The notes: generated from the sequence alone by a model not told the origin. A stretch of 64,000 nucleotides of DNA from Botrytis cinerea B05.10 (GCF_000143535.2 NC_037310.1:2170001-2234000); one strand, 5' to 3'; positions 24,754-37,726 are shown, counted from the stretch's first letter. Translations and numbers: made by a program.

Positions 24754-24783
<30 letters not shown>
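24753..24783. repeat. Trinucleotide microsatellite (TTA)n at the transposon edge
   Basis: There are about ten copies of TTA. The first TA is also the right target duplication, so the element appears to have inserted at the border of this array. Confidence 0.9.
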
Positions 24784-24786
<3 letters not shown>

Positions 24787-25870
24787 AGCGGCCTTGTCGG
24801 ACTAATCCAAATAGCGGCACGGTGGCGGTGAAGCCGATTATCCGCGCAGTAAGGCATAATAACAAACAGTGGCTGGCTTGATTTGTTTTTGGATTTATGT
24901 GCTCTCACCACCACTTCGCATGTCGTATTTCGCATTCCACATATCCCTATGTCTAGAGATCTGTCTGGCTTTGCGGTACCTTTTCCTTTCCATTCCTCCC
25001 TGCATACACAAGACACCCCGAAATTAGCCGGAAGGATCTCTGCCATCATTCCCATCATCATCGTCATCATCATCATCATCATCAAGAACCAAGCAAAGTA
25101 AGCAGTACTCGAGCAGCTTAGCAACACCTGTACTCCTGCGTGTACAAGTCGAACCTCACCGCAGTTCTTATATCTTCTCACCCCACATCATCAGCACCAT
25201 TTTAGTTCTATTCTCATACAAGGCTGTGAAAGGCACATACATTAGCGAACCGGTACAACCACGTCTACTCCGTAATACACACATGCAGACGGACATACAG
25301 ACGGATATCCGTCTAATATACCTAGACACCAGCGAGACTTTTGCTACATTGTCTCGCAAGGTTAAGGCTGAGGTCTCCACTAGAAGGAATTTAGTCAAAT
25401 AATATAACTGCCTAACTATTTCGTCTCGCAACTACCTTGTCCCTTTCTAGTTTTAAACCATTTCCTCACCCAATTTGCTTTTTTTTTCTCAAATCCCCTG
25501 AACGAATCAAAACAAAAGTCACCAATTAGTCGGAAATTTGCGTACATTAGTCGCCTTTGACTCCCTGTAGATCTCCCGTACTAACCTTTAAGGCGGAAAA
25601 AAGCGTGGACCTGCGTCATACGAACATATAAACTGGCTGAGCCTCGTTCTTTGGCTTTGCCGTTCCCGTTTGAGCTCTTTGATCCAAAACATCATCTTTT
25701 CTAACAAGTACGGGAAAGAGGAGAAGAACGAGAGGAGAGTGAGAAGAAGAAAGTTTTGCATTTAATCCCTTTAACTCTATTTCATCTCTTCTCAAATTTC
25801 TTTCTCATCTTTGCTTTCTTTTGAATATTCTCCTACCTACTTACGGGTAACGTAACATAAGACGGACAAT
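24784..25870. other. Intergenic, upstream region of the phospholipase B gene
   Basis: About 1.1 kb without a supported gene. It includes a (CAT)n-type array (25055-25085) and, near 25660-25860, CT-rich leader sequence immediately before the phospholipase start. A TATA-like ACATATAAA lies at about 25624-25632. Confidence 0.6.
25055..25085. repeat. Trinucleotide microsatellite (CAT)n
   Basis: Uninterrupted CAT copies follow a few interrupted ones. It is non-coding in any supported model. Confidence 0.85.
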
Positions 25871-27888
25871 ATGAAAGGGTTCGGAGCTATAGTTGCTTCG
25901 GTTGCATTATCTTCAATATGTGATGGTATTTATTCCTTCCAGAAAGTTCTAGCCTCAACCTTATTAACTCATTTGTAGCTCGTCAATTGGTTTTACCTCG
26001 AGATGCGTCTCCCAAAATCGTCGCTGCTGAAGTATTAGCTGCCCCTATGTATGCTGTCAAGCGTGCATTGCCAGATTCGCCAACAGGAAGCTATACACCA
26101 GGAGCAGTGGATTGTCCTGACACGAGACCAGCAATCAGAAATGGCAGTGAATTATCTGCCAATGAAACATCATGGCTAGAATTACGAAGAAATAACACGA
26201 TTGACCCCATGATAACTTTCCTCGAAAGGATGAACATTTCTGGATTCGATGCAAAATCATATATAAACAGCGTCTCCGGCAATGCATCTACATTACCGAA
26301 TATCGGTATAGCGATTTCTGGAGGAGGCTACCGTGCAATGTTGAATGGTGCTGGATTCATCGCTGCCGCCGATGATCGAACGGCTAATTCAACAAACTCG
26401 GGACAAATCGGAGGTCTTTTACAAGCTACAACCTACCTTGCAGGTCTATCTGGTGGTGGATGGTTAGTAGGATCAATCTACACGAACAACTTTAGTAGTG
26501 TCGAAAATTTACGAGATAGTTCTGACGTGTGGAACTTTCAAAATTCGATCTTCGAAGGGCCTAACGATGATCATATTCAGATCTTGAGTACTGCTGATTA
26601 CTACAGCACCATCAAGAGCGAGGTTTCTGGAAAAGCAGATGCCCCTCTCAATTTCAATACATCGATCACCGATTATTGGGGACGCGCATTATCCTTTCAA
26701 TTGGTCAATGCTACAGATGGTGGACCAGCTTATACATTTTCATCAATTGCACTCCAGGACAACTTCGCAAATGGCGAAATTCCTATGCCTTTTCTCGTCG
26801 CTGACGGCCGTTCGCCATACACCGAGATCATATCACTAAATTCAACCGTCTACGAATTCAATCCGTTTGAGCTTGGTTCATGGGATCCTACGACATACGC
26901 CTTCGCACCCCTTCGTTATATTGGTTCAAATTTCACCGCTGGTTCCATCCCTGACGGTCAACAATGTGTTCGTGGTTTTGATCAAGTCGGCTACGTGATG
27001 GGTACTTCGTCCTCACTTTTCAACCAATTTTTGATTCAAGCCAATCAAAGTTCGCTTCCAACTATTGTCACCGAAGCGTTCACCGCCATTCTTGACAAGA
27101 TCGGATTCATCAACAATGATATTGCGCAATATCAGCCTAACCCCTTTTATGGATTCAACAATGATACCAATCGTAATGCCCAAACGACCCAATTAGATTT
27201 GGTAGATGGTGGTGAGGACGGCCAGAACGTCCCTCTTTATCCTCTCATCCAACCTATCCGTGAAGTAGATGTAATCTTCGCAATCGATTCATCTGCGGAC
27301 ACCACATATTTCTGGCCCAACGGAACATCTCTCGTTGCAACCCACGAACGTTCTCAAAATGCAACCATTGCAAACGGAACCGCATTCCCCTCGATCCCTG
27401 GCCAAAACACATTCGTCAATCTTGGACTCAACAAACGCCCCACTTTCTTTGGTTGCGATCCCTCCAATTCCACAGGCCAAACACCCTTAATCGTCTACGT
27501 CCCCAACGCTCCCTACATCTACCAGTCCAACGTCTCGACCTTCGATCCCACCTACAACGCCACCGAACGCAATCTCATCATTGAAAACGGCTACAATGTC
27601 GCTACCATGGGTAACTCCACCATCGATCCCGAGTGGCCAACCTGCGTTGGGTGCGCAGTCATCTCTCGCTCGCTGTACAAGACCAATACCACCGTCCCCG
27701 ATGCATGCACCGCCTGTTTCAACAGATACTGTTGGAATGGTACTTTGGATACTAGCGATGTGGAATACGACCCTGCCTATATCGTCGGAGAAATTTCAGC
27801 TTCTTCCGATGCGACAGCCCTGGGAGGAAACAAATTCACGAGTATCATTGTTGCTGTCGCTGCAGCTGCATATGTTGTTTTTGCATAG
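25871..27888 (+). CDS. Secreted lysophospholipase / phospholipase B, GPI-anchored type
   Basis: Two exons: 25871..25925 and 25979..27888 (53-nt GT-AG intron), giving 654 residues. The start ATG opens a signal peptide ([19 protein letters not shown]). The cPLA2/PLB catalytic domain shows the oxyanion motif [10 protein letters not shown] (about 131-140), the nucleophile elbow GLSGGGW (Ser at about 176) and the Asp motif VDGGEDGQN. Over fifteen NxS/T sequons are present. The C-terminus ends in a small-residue, hydrophobic tail ([17 protein letters not shown]), as in GPI-signal sequences, so the enzyme is probably bound to the membrane or wall. The family removes acyl chains from phospholipids and lysophospholipids outside the cell. 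Fungal PLBs are linked to nutrient release and virulence in other species. Paralogue number cannot be assigned. Confidence 0.95.
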
Positions 27889-28812
27889 AACGATATGAGG
27901 AAACGTACGTATGAAAAGGCGAAAAAAAAAAACTATCGCGGAAACGGGGAGAAAAACTTTGGATTTTGGGATGGGTTTTTGTATGTTTGTATATATAACG
28001 ACATTCTAATGAGGGATGATGGGGGTCCGATTCTACACTTTTAGCATTTGCATTTGCATTGCATTGTATTGCATTGAGGAAGATGGTTGGTTACATACCT
28101 GGTAGTTGATTGGTTTTTATTTCTGAATATTAATTATGGGTGAAGAGATGATGAGCGGACTGTACTGTACTATGTACTGTTTATATCTAGTTCTTTGGAT
28201 GTAAAAAAATCGAATCATATCGTGTGTGTATGTGTGTATCGGCATGTATGTATGTACTAGAGTATAAATATGAATCTAGAATTCGAAGAGTTGATAATTT
28301 GAGAGGCAGGAGTTATTAGGAGGTTGATATTTTATAAACTCATAAACCCACAGACTTGTAGACTTGTGTATATACATATGTATACAAGCAAATTGAGCAA
28401 ATTACGCAAGAGATTTAAAAAGATGCACAAGGTGACTTTGACTACATACATAATCACATAATTATTTTCTCCCAAATGAGAAATCCCTTGTTATTCTTTG
28501 ATTCATCCTCTCTCTCAAGTATATATATATATGTGCACTTCCGGATTCATGAGGTAGGTAGGATTGGGTTTTACATACATTTCCTGATCTCTCTCCACAC
28601 TTAAAATCCAAAATCACCCTCACGCAACCTCTCTTCTCCTTACGACACAATCTCTCTCATTCTCTATCGAATCCAGCAATGGATCATATTTTTTTTCCTT
28701 TCCTTTTCTTTTTTCGTTTTTTTCTTTATGTATTCTGATATTCCATTCTGATATTCATATATCACCAAGCGCTTCATCCACGAGAAGCTTGGTTCACGGG
28801 CTAGAAAACGAA

Positions 28813-28886
28813 AAGAGGAGAGGAGAGGAGAGGAGAGGAGAGGAGAGGAGAGGAGAGGAGAGGAGAGGAGAGGAGAGGAGAGGAGT
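28813..28886. repeat. Pentanucleotide minisatellite (GGAGA)n
   Basis: About 14 nearly perfect copies of AGGAG/GGAGA form a purine-only strand of ~70 nt. Confidence 0.95.
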
Positions 28887-28997
28887 GGCTGAGAAGTGAT
28901 GGATTGATAGAGTAGATGTAGGGAGGGGGGCGTAAAACAATATTTCTCAGTTCCTACTTCTCCACCTCCTGATTCCGAGGAAGGGGGGAGATATAAG

Positions 28998-29037
28998 ATA
29001 GAGAGAGAGAGAGAGATATATATATATATATATATAT
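28998..29037. repeat. Dinucleotide compound microsatellite (GA)n(TA)n
   Basis: A run of GA is followed directly by about nine copies of TA. Confidence 0.9.
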
Positions 29038-29064
29038 GAAATCCAGAAGAAGCGAAATGAGACA

Positions 29065-29093
29065 AATCAGAATCAGAATCAGAATCAGAATCA
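29065..29093. repeat. Hexanucleotide repeat (AATCAG)n
   Basis: About five tandem AATCAG copies. The unit is not the canonical telomere repeat. Confidence 0.85.
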
Positions 29094-30192
29094 AACCCCA
29101 AACTAACATCTCAAAACCCCTCCTCCACCTTTCCTCCAAACCCATCAAACCCACACACACCCAATCCAACCATACCATTCAAAAACCGAACCCCCAAATA
29201 CAACCAAAAAAAATTCAATTCTAAATTCTAAATTCCAGCAAAGTTATATATACAAAAACCCCCCAACTCAACTAACTAATCAACCAACCAACCAACTAGC
29301 TAGCCAACCTTCAAAACACAACCCTGATGGATTTTCTCGCTGGATATGAGGTTACAGTATAATTGAATAGTCAGTTAGCCGAACTTGGAACATAATACAT
29401 TGATACGCAATGCATATCCGGATAGCCGAATAGTCAATAGCTATAACGAGAAAATATCTTTCAGCTATTACTATTCTCTCTCTCCCTCTCTCACACAAGG
29501 AAAAGAACCCCAGCTTTTACTGAGAATCTGGCGAAAGCTCCCCTAAGAAGAATAGAACTCAAAGTAACTCACCGGTAGTGTCAAAATGCGTGTAGTTACA
29601 ACCATATAAATCACAGCATCATCCTTATCATTTCAATATGCATCATGATTCTCATTTATTCTCATCTCCATACATACATCGAACCTTTCGCATCCATTTA
29701 GCTTCCTCTCTTCAAATACCCCCCTTACCCCTCACACCATACATATCCATCATAATATTCACTAGCATTCAATATTCCCCGCCCTTCCGTCAAACCATCC
29801 ACCAATTTCTCATCAATGCATAATTCTCCACCGCCCAAAAAGTAGTAATAGTAGCAAACACTGCCAGTTCGCACAGGAACGAGTGTTGTGAAAGTAAATT
29901 GATTTGAGCCCTCAGAGAAATCTCCCGGATGGGTGAAATAAAACAAGGCAATTCCATGCACCAAACAAAAATACTTCGTCCAAATTTATTTGACGAAACG
30001 TGGTTTATTCCCTTTCCCCAAAAACGCCCTTCGCCATTCTGAAAACAGGTTTGGATGAGATAATCGAAAAGAACAACAAGTACTCGCAGTCGGTGGTATC
30101 TACGAAAAAGAAAATGGAAATAATGGCAGAGCTTTTCTATGCCCATCAATCCATGCATATATCATCGAACTTCGGCCACGATGAATCTCACA

Positions 30193-33100
30193 CTAGCTGC
30201 TATGCGCACGCATTAGAAGCTACAGAACTGCTTAGTACAGGCTCTGTGGAATTTAGAATGTAGATCAGCAAGTGCTTACCCTCGCAAGTGGATCCTCAGC
30301 ATCTGCCGTTACAAGTGAAGGACTCTCTGCACTTCCATGATTTATAGGGCCAGTGGTCGTGTATGCACGAGGTTCGATAGCCGGTCTCATATGGGCTGGT
30401 GTGGGACTTGATGCAGGATGCTGTGCACCGCGAGGACCATTTTGCGAATTGGGGCTCTCTTCATTAGCGGATTGCCTAACCTCCCTACCCTTCTCGAGCA
30501 ATGCACCTCCAAGGGTTGCACATTTCAAGATCGTCTGAATAAGATGATTTTGTTTCAGAGGCTTAGAAAGATATTCATCCATTTGGGCTTGAATACATTT
30601 TTCGCGATCACCCAACATAGCGTGTGCTGTAAGTGCGATAATAGGCGTTCTTTGCGTTCCAAGACTCCGTTCGTACTCTCTAATCTTAGCGGTTGCTTCG
30701 AATCCTCCCTACAACAATGTTAGTTATGTCCCGTATTATAATGTGAATGCACCTTGCACTTACCATAATTGGCATTTGAACGTCCATGAGAATAACATCG
30801 TATCGTTTCTCCTTGATAGCATCTAGTGCTTCTTGACCATTGCCAACGACTGTGACGACGTGGTGATACTTTTCTAGAATCTTCACCGCTAAGCGTTGAT
30901 TGACGATGTTATCTTCGGCCAAGAGAATGTCGAAGGATTTTGTGTTGTCCGCCAATGAGGGTGCAGCTCGATTCTCCAAAGCAGGAATCATACCATTGCC
31001 AAGATCGATCGTTAAACATGGAGTGGTCATGTAAGAAGTGATACCAAGATCCAAAGCAGACTTTAAGCTGACATGAATAACGGGAGCTAAGAGAACAATT
31101 GGAATATACTTGAACTCATCGATTGATCGCAGTTTTCGAGCGGACTCAATTGAGTCCACAACAATCACGTCATAAGTTGAAGCAATCTTCTCCTTGGTTC
31201 TTCCATTGCCGAGAAGAATAGTGTGCTGCTCAGAGTCAACAACAACGGGTACCAAACCAAGTTGTGTAAGCATAGTGATTATTTCTTTGCCATGGCCAGT
31301 CTGTCCTTTGTCGATAAACAAAACATTGTGACCTTGATATGGCTTGAGTTGTTTCTGAATGAAACTGATATCTGAGGTTGCGAGGCGGACGGTACACGTG
31401 AAGTAGAATGAACTGCCTTTTCCGTACTGACTCTTAACCCAAACATCTCCACGCATGAGGTTTACAAGTCTCTTCGAAATTGATAGACCTAGACCAGTAC
31501 CTCCGAATTTCCTCGTCATAGATCCGTCAGCTTGTTGGAAAGTGTCGAAAATCAAATTGAGCTTATCAGCTTGGATACCGATACCAGTGTCAGAAACACA
31601 AAACTCGACTGCATATTCGTTCGGCGCACAATGATCTTGCTCGGCTTTTTGGATGGTCAACGAAACTTCACCATGCTCTGTGAACTTGATAGCGTTTCCA
31701 ACCAAGTTGAGAATAACTTGTCGAAGACGGAATGAATCACCAACCACGTGATCTGGAACTGAGCTATCTACGCGGTAAGTGAGGTCTAGGAACTTCTCAT
31801 TTGCCTTGACAGCGAGAGTCTTGAGGGCGTTGAAGACGGTTCCTCTAAGAGTGTATGGAATCTCCTCCATGATCATACGGTTTGCTTCGATCTTTGATAA
31901 ATCGAGAATATCATCAATGATGGTCAATAAACTGTTGGCCAAGTTGTGAACAATGTTGAGCATTTCTCGTTGATATTGAGTAAGATCGGTGTCGAGTGTC
32001 AACTGAGTCATACCAATGATACCGTTCATCTATCACCAATGTTAGCGAAAAAGCAATTACATTAGGTTTAGGAGAATGAAAGATTGGTAAGAGGAATTAG
32101 TAGTGAACGTAAGAGCCTGCCACGTAGAGCAATTCAATGTTCAAGCCAGTACAAACAATTGAGAAGGCACTCGGCGTAATGTAAATGAAAAAGAAGAAAA
32201 AAAGAGACAGAGGGGAATGGAGTGGTACTGACAGGTGTTCGAATCTCGTGAGACATGTTAGCCAAGAATTCAGACTTCGTCCTATTGGCGAATTCGGCAG
32301 CCTCCCTAGCCAAGGTGTTTCTTTGAATACTGTCCCTCAGATTGTACACCATCTGGTTGATCTTTCGCTTCAGCTCATCCATCTCTCCAGATGCCTCGAC
32401 AGTGATCAATTTTGTGAAGTCGCCATCGGTTGCGGCGTTAGTTATATCACCAAAGGCGCGCACTTGGGTTGTCAAGTTGTTAGCCATGGTATTGACATCC
32501 GTTGTGATCTCTTTCCAACGGCCGCCAATCCCAGCAACGTCAGCTTGGCCACCCATCTTACCATCCACACCCACATCTTTGGCGACTCTTTGCACTTCGT
32601 TGGAGAAGATACTCAATCTGTCTACCATGTTATTTATGGTTTCCTTTAGTATGAGTATTTCACCCGCAGCAGCAACCTCAATCTTCTGACTCATGTCTCC
32701 ATTGGCAATAGCTTGTGTAACAGTCGAGATACCTCGTACTTGAGTAGTCAAGTTTCTGGCCATGGTGTTCACATTTTCAGTGAGGTCTTTCCACTTTCCT
32801 TCGACGTTATCAACTTGCGCTTGTCCACCAAGAGTTCCATCAGTTCCGACCTCCCTGGCGACTTTGCTAACCTCAAAAGCGAATGTACTAAGTCTGTCCA
32901 CCATGGTGTTGATGGTATCTTTCAGCGAAGCGATTTCTCCCTGAACCTCGACTTCAATCTTCTTGGTCAAATCTCCTCTGGCGACAGCGGTGGTAACCTT
33001 TGCAATCTCTCGTACTTGTGTCGTAAGATTCATGGCCATACCATTCACATTTTCGGTGAGGTCTCTCCAAGTGCCTTCAACATCATGCACTGTTGCTTGT

Positions 33101-34578
33101 CCACCCAGTCTACCTTCGGTACCGACCTCCCTAGCAATCTTCGTGACTTCTCGCGCAAATTGTTGTAATTGGTCCACCATGGAATTTATAGTCTCCTTCA
33201 ACTGCTTGATTTCACCCTTACATTCTGCTTGGACCTTTTGAGTCAGGTCTCCCTTTGCGACAGCTGTTGTGACAATGGCTATATCGCGCACTTGTGTGGT
33301 GAGGTTATTGGCCATAGCGTTGACGTTCACTATCAATGTGTTCCACATGCCCTGGACGCCTTCGATTTCTGCTTGACCCCCAAGAATACCTTCAGTTCCT
33401 ACATCTCTTGCTACGCGGGTGACCTCGGCGGCGAACGTTCTCAATTGATCCACCATGGTATTGATAGTTTGTTGCAGTTGGAGTATCTCACCCTGGGCTG
33501 GTCTCTCAATCTTTTGTGTGAGATCTCCATGAGCTACAGCAGTAGTGACGGAAGCAATTTCTCGGACTTGATCGGTGAGATTTTGTGCCATAACGTTGAC
33601 TGTAAACAATTAGCAAGTCCGCTCAGATAATTAAAACAAGGCCTTCAAAGTAGTAAAATACATACCATTGTCAGTCAACTCCTTCCATGTACCATCAACA
33701 CCAGAAATCTTGGCTTGTCCACCGAGAATACCTTCTGTGCCGACCTCTCTAGCTACACGAGAAACCTCACTAGAGAATATCTGAAGTTGATCCATCATAG
33801 TATTAATAACCTAAAAAATAGTTAGAGAGGGTGGATGGAGAAAAGTCTGACATGCTATGCTTACACGCTTGAAAGTTGTAATCTCAGGGTCCATCTCCAC
33901 GGAGTGGATTTGTACCTTCTTACTGAGATCACCCCTAGCTACAGCTGTGACAATCTCTCCTATTTCCCGTAGAGCTTTTTGGAAAGCCTCGTTGGCTTGT
34001 TGATGCTTCTTCAGTTCTCTTTCGAGAGCTGCTACGCGTTCGACTTCAAGAACGTTGAGTGCTTGTTCTTGTCTCTGCTTCTGCTCAAACAGTTGAGCAT
34101 GTACACCGGCCAGCTCAGATTTTTGACTATCGAGTTGTTTCGATTGATGGTCGACATGTTCGCGGAGTGCTTCGAGTTCCTCGTCACTTAATTTCGTAAA
34201 TTTAGGAGGTCTTTCACCGCCGGTGGGCGCTTCTCTGGCGGCAAGCAACGAATTTACGAGCTGTTGTCGGGATGTAGTACTCTTTGAGGCTCGGGATGGG
34301 GCACCAGTGAGTACATCTGCGAAAGCAGATGGCGCTCCTAATTCATTCGGCGTATCGGGCAGGGTTTGATTATTGACTGTGATCGCCCTTGCTTCTAATC
34401 TTTGGACTCTGGATACCAAGGCCGCAAGTTCTCGTTCGAGGGCAAGCTTCTCTGCCGTATCTGCACCTGGTAACCTAATCCCCTTGTTGCCGTAAACATT
34501 CGTCAGTGGAAGATCGATGCTCGATAATGCGAGAGTTTGCAGGATCGCAGTAGTATGTGCTATTGTAGAATCCTCCAT
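30193..34578 (-). CDS. BOS1: Group III hybrid histidine kinase BOS1 (Os-1/Nik1 family)
   Basis: Six exons: 34578..33865, 33810..33666, 33599..32233, 32029..30764, 30708..30280 and 30219..30193, giving exactly 1315 residues. The N-terminus is a coiled region. Six HAMP repeats follow (recognisable by VTTAVA-GDLTQK-type cores), to about residue 670. The HisKA box is [15 protein letters not shown] with the phospho-acceptor His near 737. The ATPase has [24 protein letters not shown] and [14 protein letters not shown]. The receiver is near 1110-1230, with phospho-Asp in LMDVQMP at about 1158. There is no transmembrane segment, so it is a cytosolic sensor feeding the Ypd1-Ssk1-Hog1 osmotic pathway. 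It mediates sensitivity to dicarboximide and phenylpyrrole fungicides. Residues I365, V368, Q369 and N373, where resistance changes are known, are wild type. Introns are GT-AG, and the last exon adds only LLMRAHSS. Confidence 0.98.
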
Positions 34579-34756
34579 TTTGGTCTCTGAATATGCAGCC
34601 AGGCTGCTAAGTCGTCACGAATAATTTTCCGTCTACCATGAAGACAAAAATCTCAGTTACCCGCTTCGACGGTGTTGGGTTTTTCGATCGGTAAACGCAA
34701 TACGAGGTGGTGGTGTCAAGGGGTGGACGAGCTGCAATTTTGTTAGGTTGAGATGA

Positions 34757-34800
34757 ATGTGTGTGTGTGTGTGTGCGTGCGTGAATGAGTGAGTGAGTCA
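34757..34800. repeat. (TG)n/(GTGA)n compound microsatellite upstream of BOS1
   Basis: A TG run followed by GTGC and GAGT units lies about 180 bases upstream of the BOS1 ATG. Length variation here could alter the 5' region, but no effect is visible from sequence. Confidence 0.8.
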
Positions 34801-37295
34801 AAGAAGACTTCACGATCGCATGACGCTCTTGAATCGAGGGAGAAGGGGAAGAATTATTACAATGATGGAGGGTAAAATAGGAATTGCCTCAACTCTTTTG
34901 AAGATGTGTGAAGTGGATGTCTTTTCTCTAGCAGAAAGTCCAACGGGCTTGTCTCCCTTGTCAGGTCGACAACTTTTGAACTCCACTACGAAGCGATAAT
35001 GCCGATTCCCGATTGGAAGGAATTTCAAAACAGGACAGACCCTGATAAAATAGGTGGGAAGGGAATGAATGGGCTGATAAGGTGTAAAAAAAGAAAAAGG
35101 CGATGGATGATGTGTGATCGATAGAGTACAGCACCGAAAACTTTAAGTTTGAGGAGAGAAGAGAGAAAGGGCAGTGTGAGGGTCGAGACGTGCGATGCAA
35201 AGTGTGAGGTGGGAGTGTGACTAGATTGGATTCCGGACACGAGAGAGTGAGTGCACCAGGTAGGCAGTTTCTTTTGCAGATGAATAGTGTCAAAGAGGGG
35301 AGGGAGGGGGTGGAAGTGGCAGGTGTTGTCGTCGTCTTGGAGCCTCTACATTCTTTCTCTCTTTTGCGTGTGTTTGGATACAACTGTGCTGTGTGAAGAA
35401 CGCAAGAAGAGGGTTTCGGTACTTACACAGTATGTGCACTTAGATACTGTCGGCGGGAAGGAGATTGTATGGAGGATAGAAGATATGTCTGTCTACTCTG
35501 TACCTGTGTCGGTCGGCAGCTAGAAAGCTTCTCTCCCCCTTCGATATCGACTGGAACGGGGACTGGAGCTGGAGCTGGAACTGGAACTGGTATTGATTTG
35601 CCTGCACGGGGTGGTATAGGACGATACAGAATAGCTTTTTGGGTTTGGGATTTTGGGTTTGGGTTTGGGATTGGGATCTTTTGCTTTCAAGGGTTCCCCC
35701 AAATTCTCACTGCACTTATCTAACTCGGTTTAATCACAGGGGCTTAGCGGTTCAGCAGTTTATCGCTTAGTATTCTTAGGGACCAAACCTTCCGCTACTT
35801 TGCTGGTCAGTCACAAGTGTCCCAAGTACATGCTAACCAAATGCACGACTAATCTAAATCTAAATCTAAAATCTCATTTCATCCTCCTGGCAGTGGTCGC
35901 GATTATAGAGTATTATATACTCTGTGGTGCTGCATGCGGAGCACATGCCGACTAGTTCATCTAATATAAGATTCATGATCAATGGCAGAAGAAGAAAATG
36001 ATGAAAAAGGGCAAGGGAAAGAGGAAGAGCAAAAGGAAAAACACAAATGAGTGAACAAAAGAAAATATATCGAGCTATCTCGTTCTATCTCGTTCTATAA
36101 ATAAAATATACGTATCAAACAACATTCGTAGACATCTTCCCTTCTCTTATTAGCCAGTTCCTCATTTCTGTCGAGTATGGAATCTGAGCCTGCCTACCCA
36201 TCTACCATTTATTACACACCGGCTTCTCAACTTCCTCTCCGCCTCGAAACTTCTCATTATTAACCCTATCAGAGAGGAAACGTCAAATTCAACCCTTTCG
36301 ACGTGCAAGGGATAAAAAGAAAGGTAAGAATCCTGAATGGCTTGTGTCCCAGGGATACATTTGCCAATCCATACCCAAATAGGTGAACGAGCGAATCGTA
36401 TCCCATCTCACATTCTTCCACTCTGACCACGACATATTCACCCCACGACGCTTCTGCGTTATATTGGAGGAAATGATCTCTTCTTCTATCCAATGGCCCT
36501 TCTTTCCAACTGCTGCTCGCCTCAATATGCAGATGCAGTACTCGGCCATTTCATTACCATACCTGATTCTGATCGTGCCCAAGTTAAAGTGGAATATGCT
36601 TCAATCCATCATATCACGAGTCTTGGAAAGCATCACGAGCGATATCGATTTGACGCTGACGACTGAGGCTTTTAATTGTGTCCTTTGTATCGCCAAGTTT
36701 TGGATAACGGTTCCGTGTGTTTAATGTTCATCAATCATCCCTCCATCCCATCTATTTCATCCTTCTCTTCCTAAGGCTTCCTTGCCAACACGTTGGGTCC
36801 CTGGCATGATTCAAACAGCGCAGCCAATCTTACAAACGGTGTAATCTGGGGATAAACCTGGAGAGCGAGAGGAGTGAGAACGTTCGATATATTCCGACTC
36901 AAGACCAAATGCCTTCATCGTCTACCGAAGGGACAGAGTCATTAATCTTTTGAACCCTTACAAGCCCGCATATGTCAATTTGTCAACCCAAAAACTGTGT
37001 CACCGGAATCACAGGAATCACAGAGTTGAGACGTTTCAGATTATAGATCATTCAAGTAGATCTCTGCGCCCGATCTTCCATTTCCGCTTCCATCAGACCA
37101 AGATTTACGACCAACAACGCCTGTTGTAATCAAACTTTGGTGTCAGTTTCGAGAAGGGATCGTCGACCGCAACAGTTGCATGCATTAACTTAATTCTTAT
37201 TGCCTGAAAAAGCGAACCTAAGCATCCACCCTACTAGCTGATGGGACGTTTTTTCGGTTAGTACTTCCCATTTTTCTTTTCAATACACCGCTGCT

Positions 37296-37726
37296 TCAAA
37301 CCACCACCGACGTATACGATGGTATGGAAGCACGAGAAGCCCGACACGCCCTCGAGCCCCTCCAATTCCTTTTTCCCATATCCAAAAGCGGCCTTCGAAG
37401 AATGAAGCACCAATAGTTCGTCTTTTTCTTAACCTCGGGGATTGTGCAATATGCATGCGTAAATGGCATGAGTGGGAACTGTCTACAGACGTACCGGTCT
37501 TGATTGGCATTGACTGGCATGCTCATCACCTCAACCCCCTTATCAAAATCCATGCGGAGGCTGTGTACTCCGTTGTATGGTACGGATTGGTTCGATAATC
37601 CGTTACCGTTACCGTTGCCGTTACTAATAAGATACTGGTTTGGTTCAACCCCATCAATAGCCTCACACACGGCGAAACCGAGGCCAGCAAAGCAAAAAAA
37701 AAAATTGCATGAAAGAGCCGCTTCAT
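37296..37726 (-). pseudogene. Possible small secreted protein gene with a homopolymer frameshift
   Basis: An ATG at 37726 opens a signal-peptide-like start (MKRLFHAIFFFALLASVS), then the frame meets an 11-T run (plus strand A run at 37694-37704). One T more or two fewer would keep the reading in the frame that continues to 37296. That frame contains Asn-Gly-rich NGNGNGNG, Cys residues and a QDRYVC block. As it stands the read-through frame ends at 37526. It could be a sequencing error in a homopolymer, a true pseudogene, or chance. No family is recognised. No alternative start or intron explains the break convincingly, although a short intron near 37430 cannot be excluded. Confidence 0.35.

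Larger units (their letters stand above)
27889..30192. other. Intergenic between PLB and BOS1, microsatellite-rich
   Basis: This 2.3-kb region is shared 3' flank of two converging genes. Several simple repeats are listed separately. No gene is supported. Frames such as 28664..29101 arise from the repeats themselves. Confidence 0.6.

Noticed and set aside
19370..25870. Secondary-metabolite or effector gene cluster
   Set aside because: No core biosynthetic enzyme is present. The pocket contains only a relic transporter, simple repeats and a transposon.
29065..29093. AATCAG array as a possible telomere-like repeat
   Set aside because: The unit differs from TTAGGG and the region is flanked by ordinary genes on both sides.
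28954..29178. Frames over the GA/TA and AATCAG repeats
   Set aside because: The predicted peptides simply translate simple repeats (runs of Leu-Ser and Tyr-Ile), which is typical of non-coding repeats.
32185..33630. Long plus-strand open frames (60-154 codons) opposite BOS1
   Set aside because: They lie antisense to the HAMP repeats of BOS1 and repeat with the same period, so they are shadows of the repeated coding sequence.
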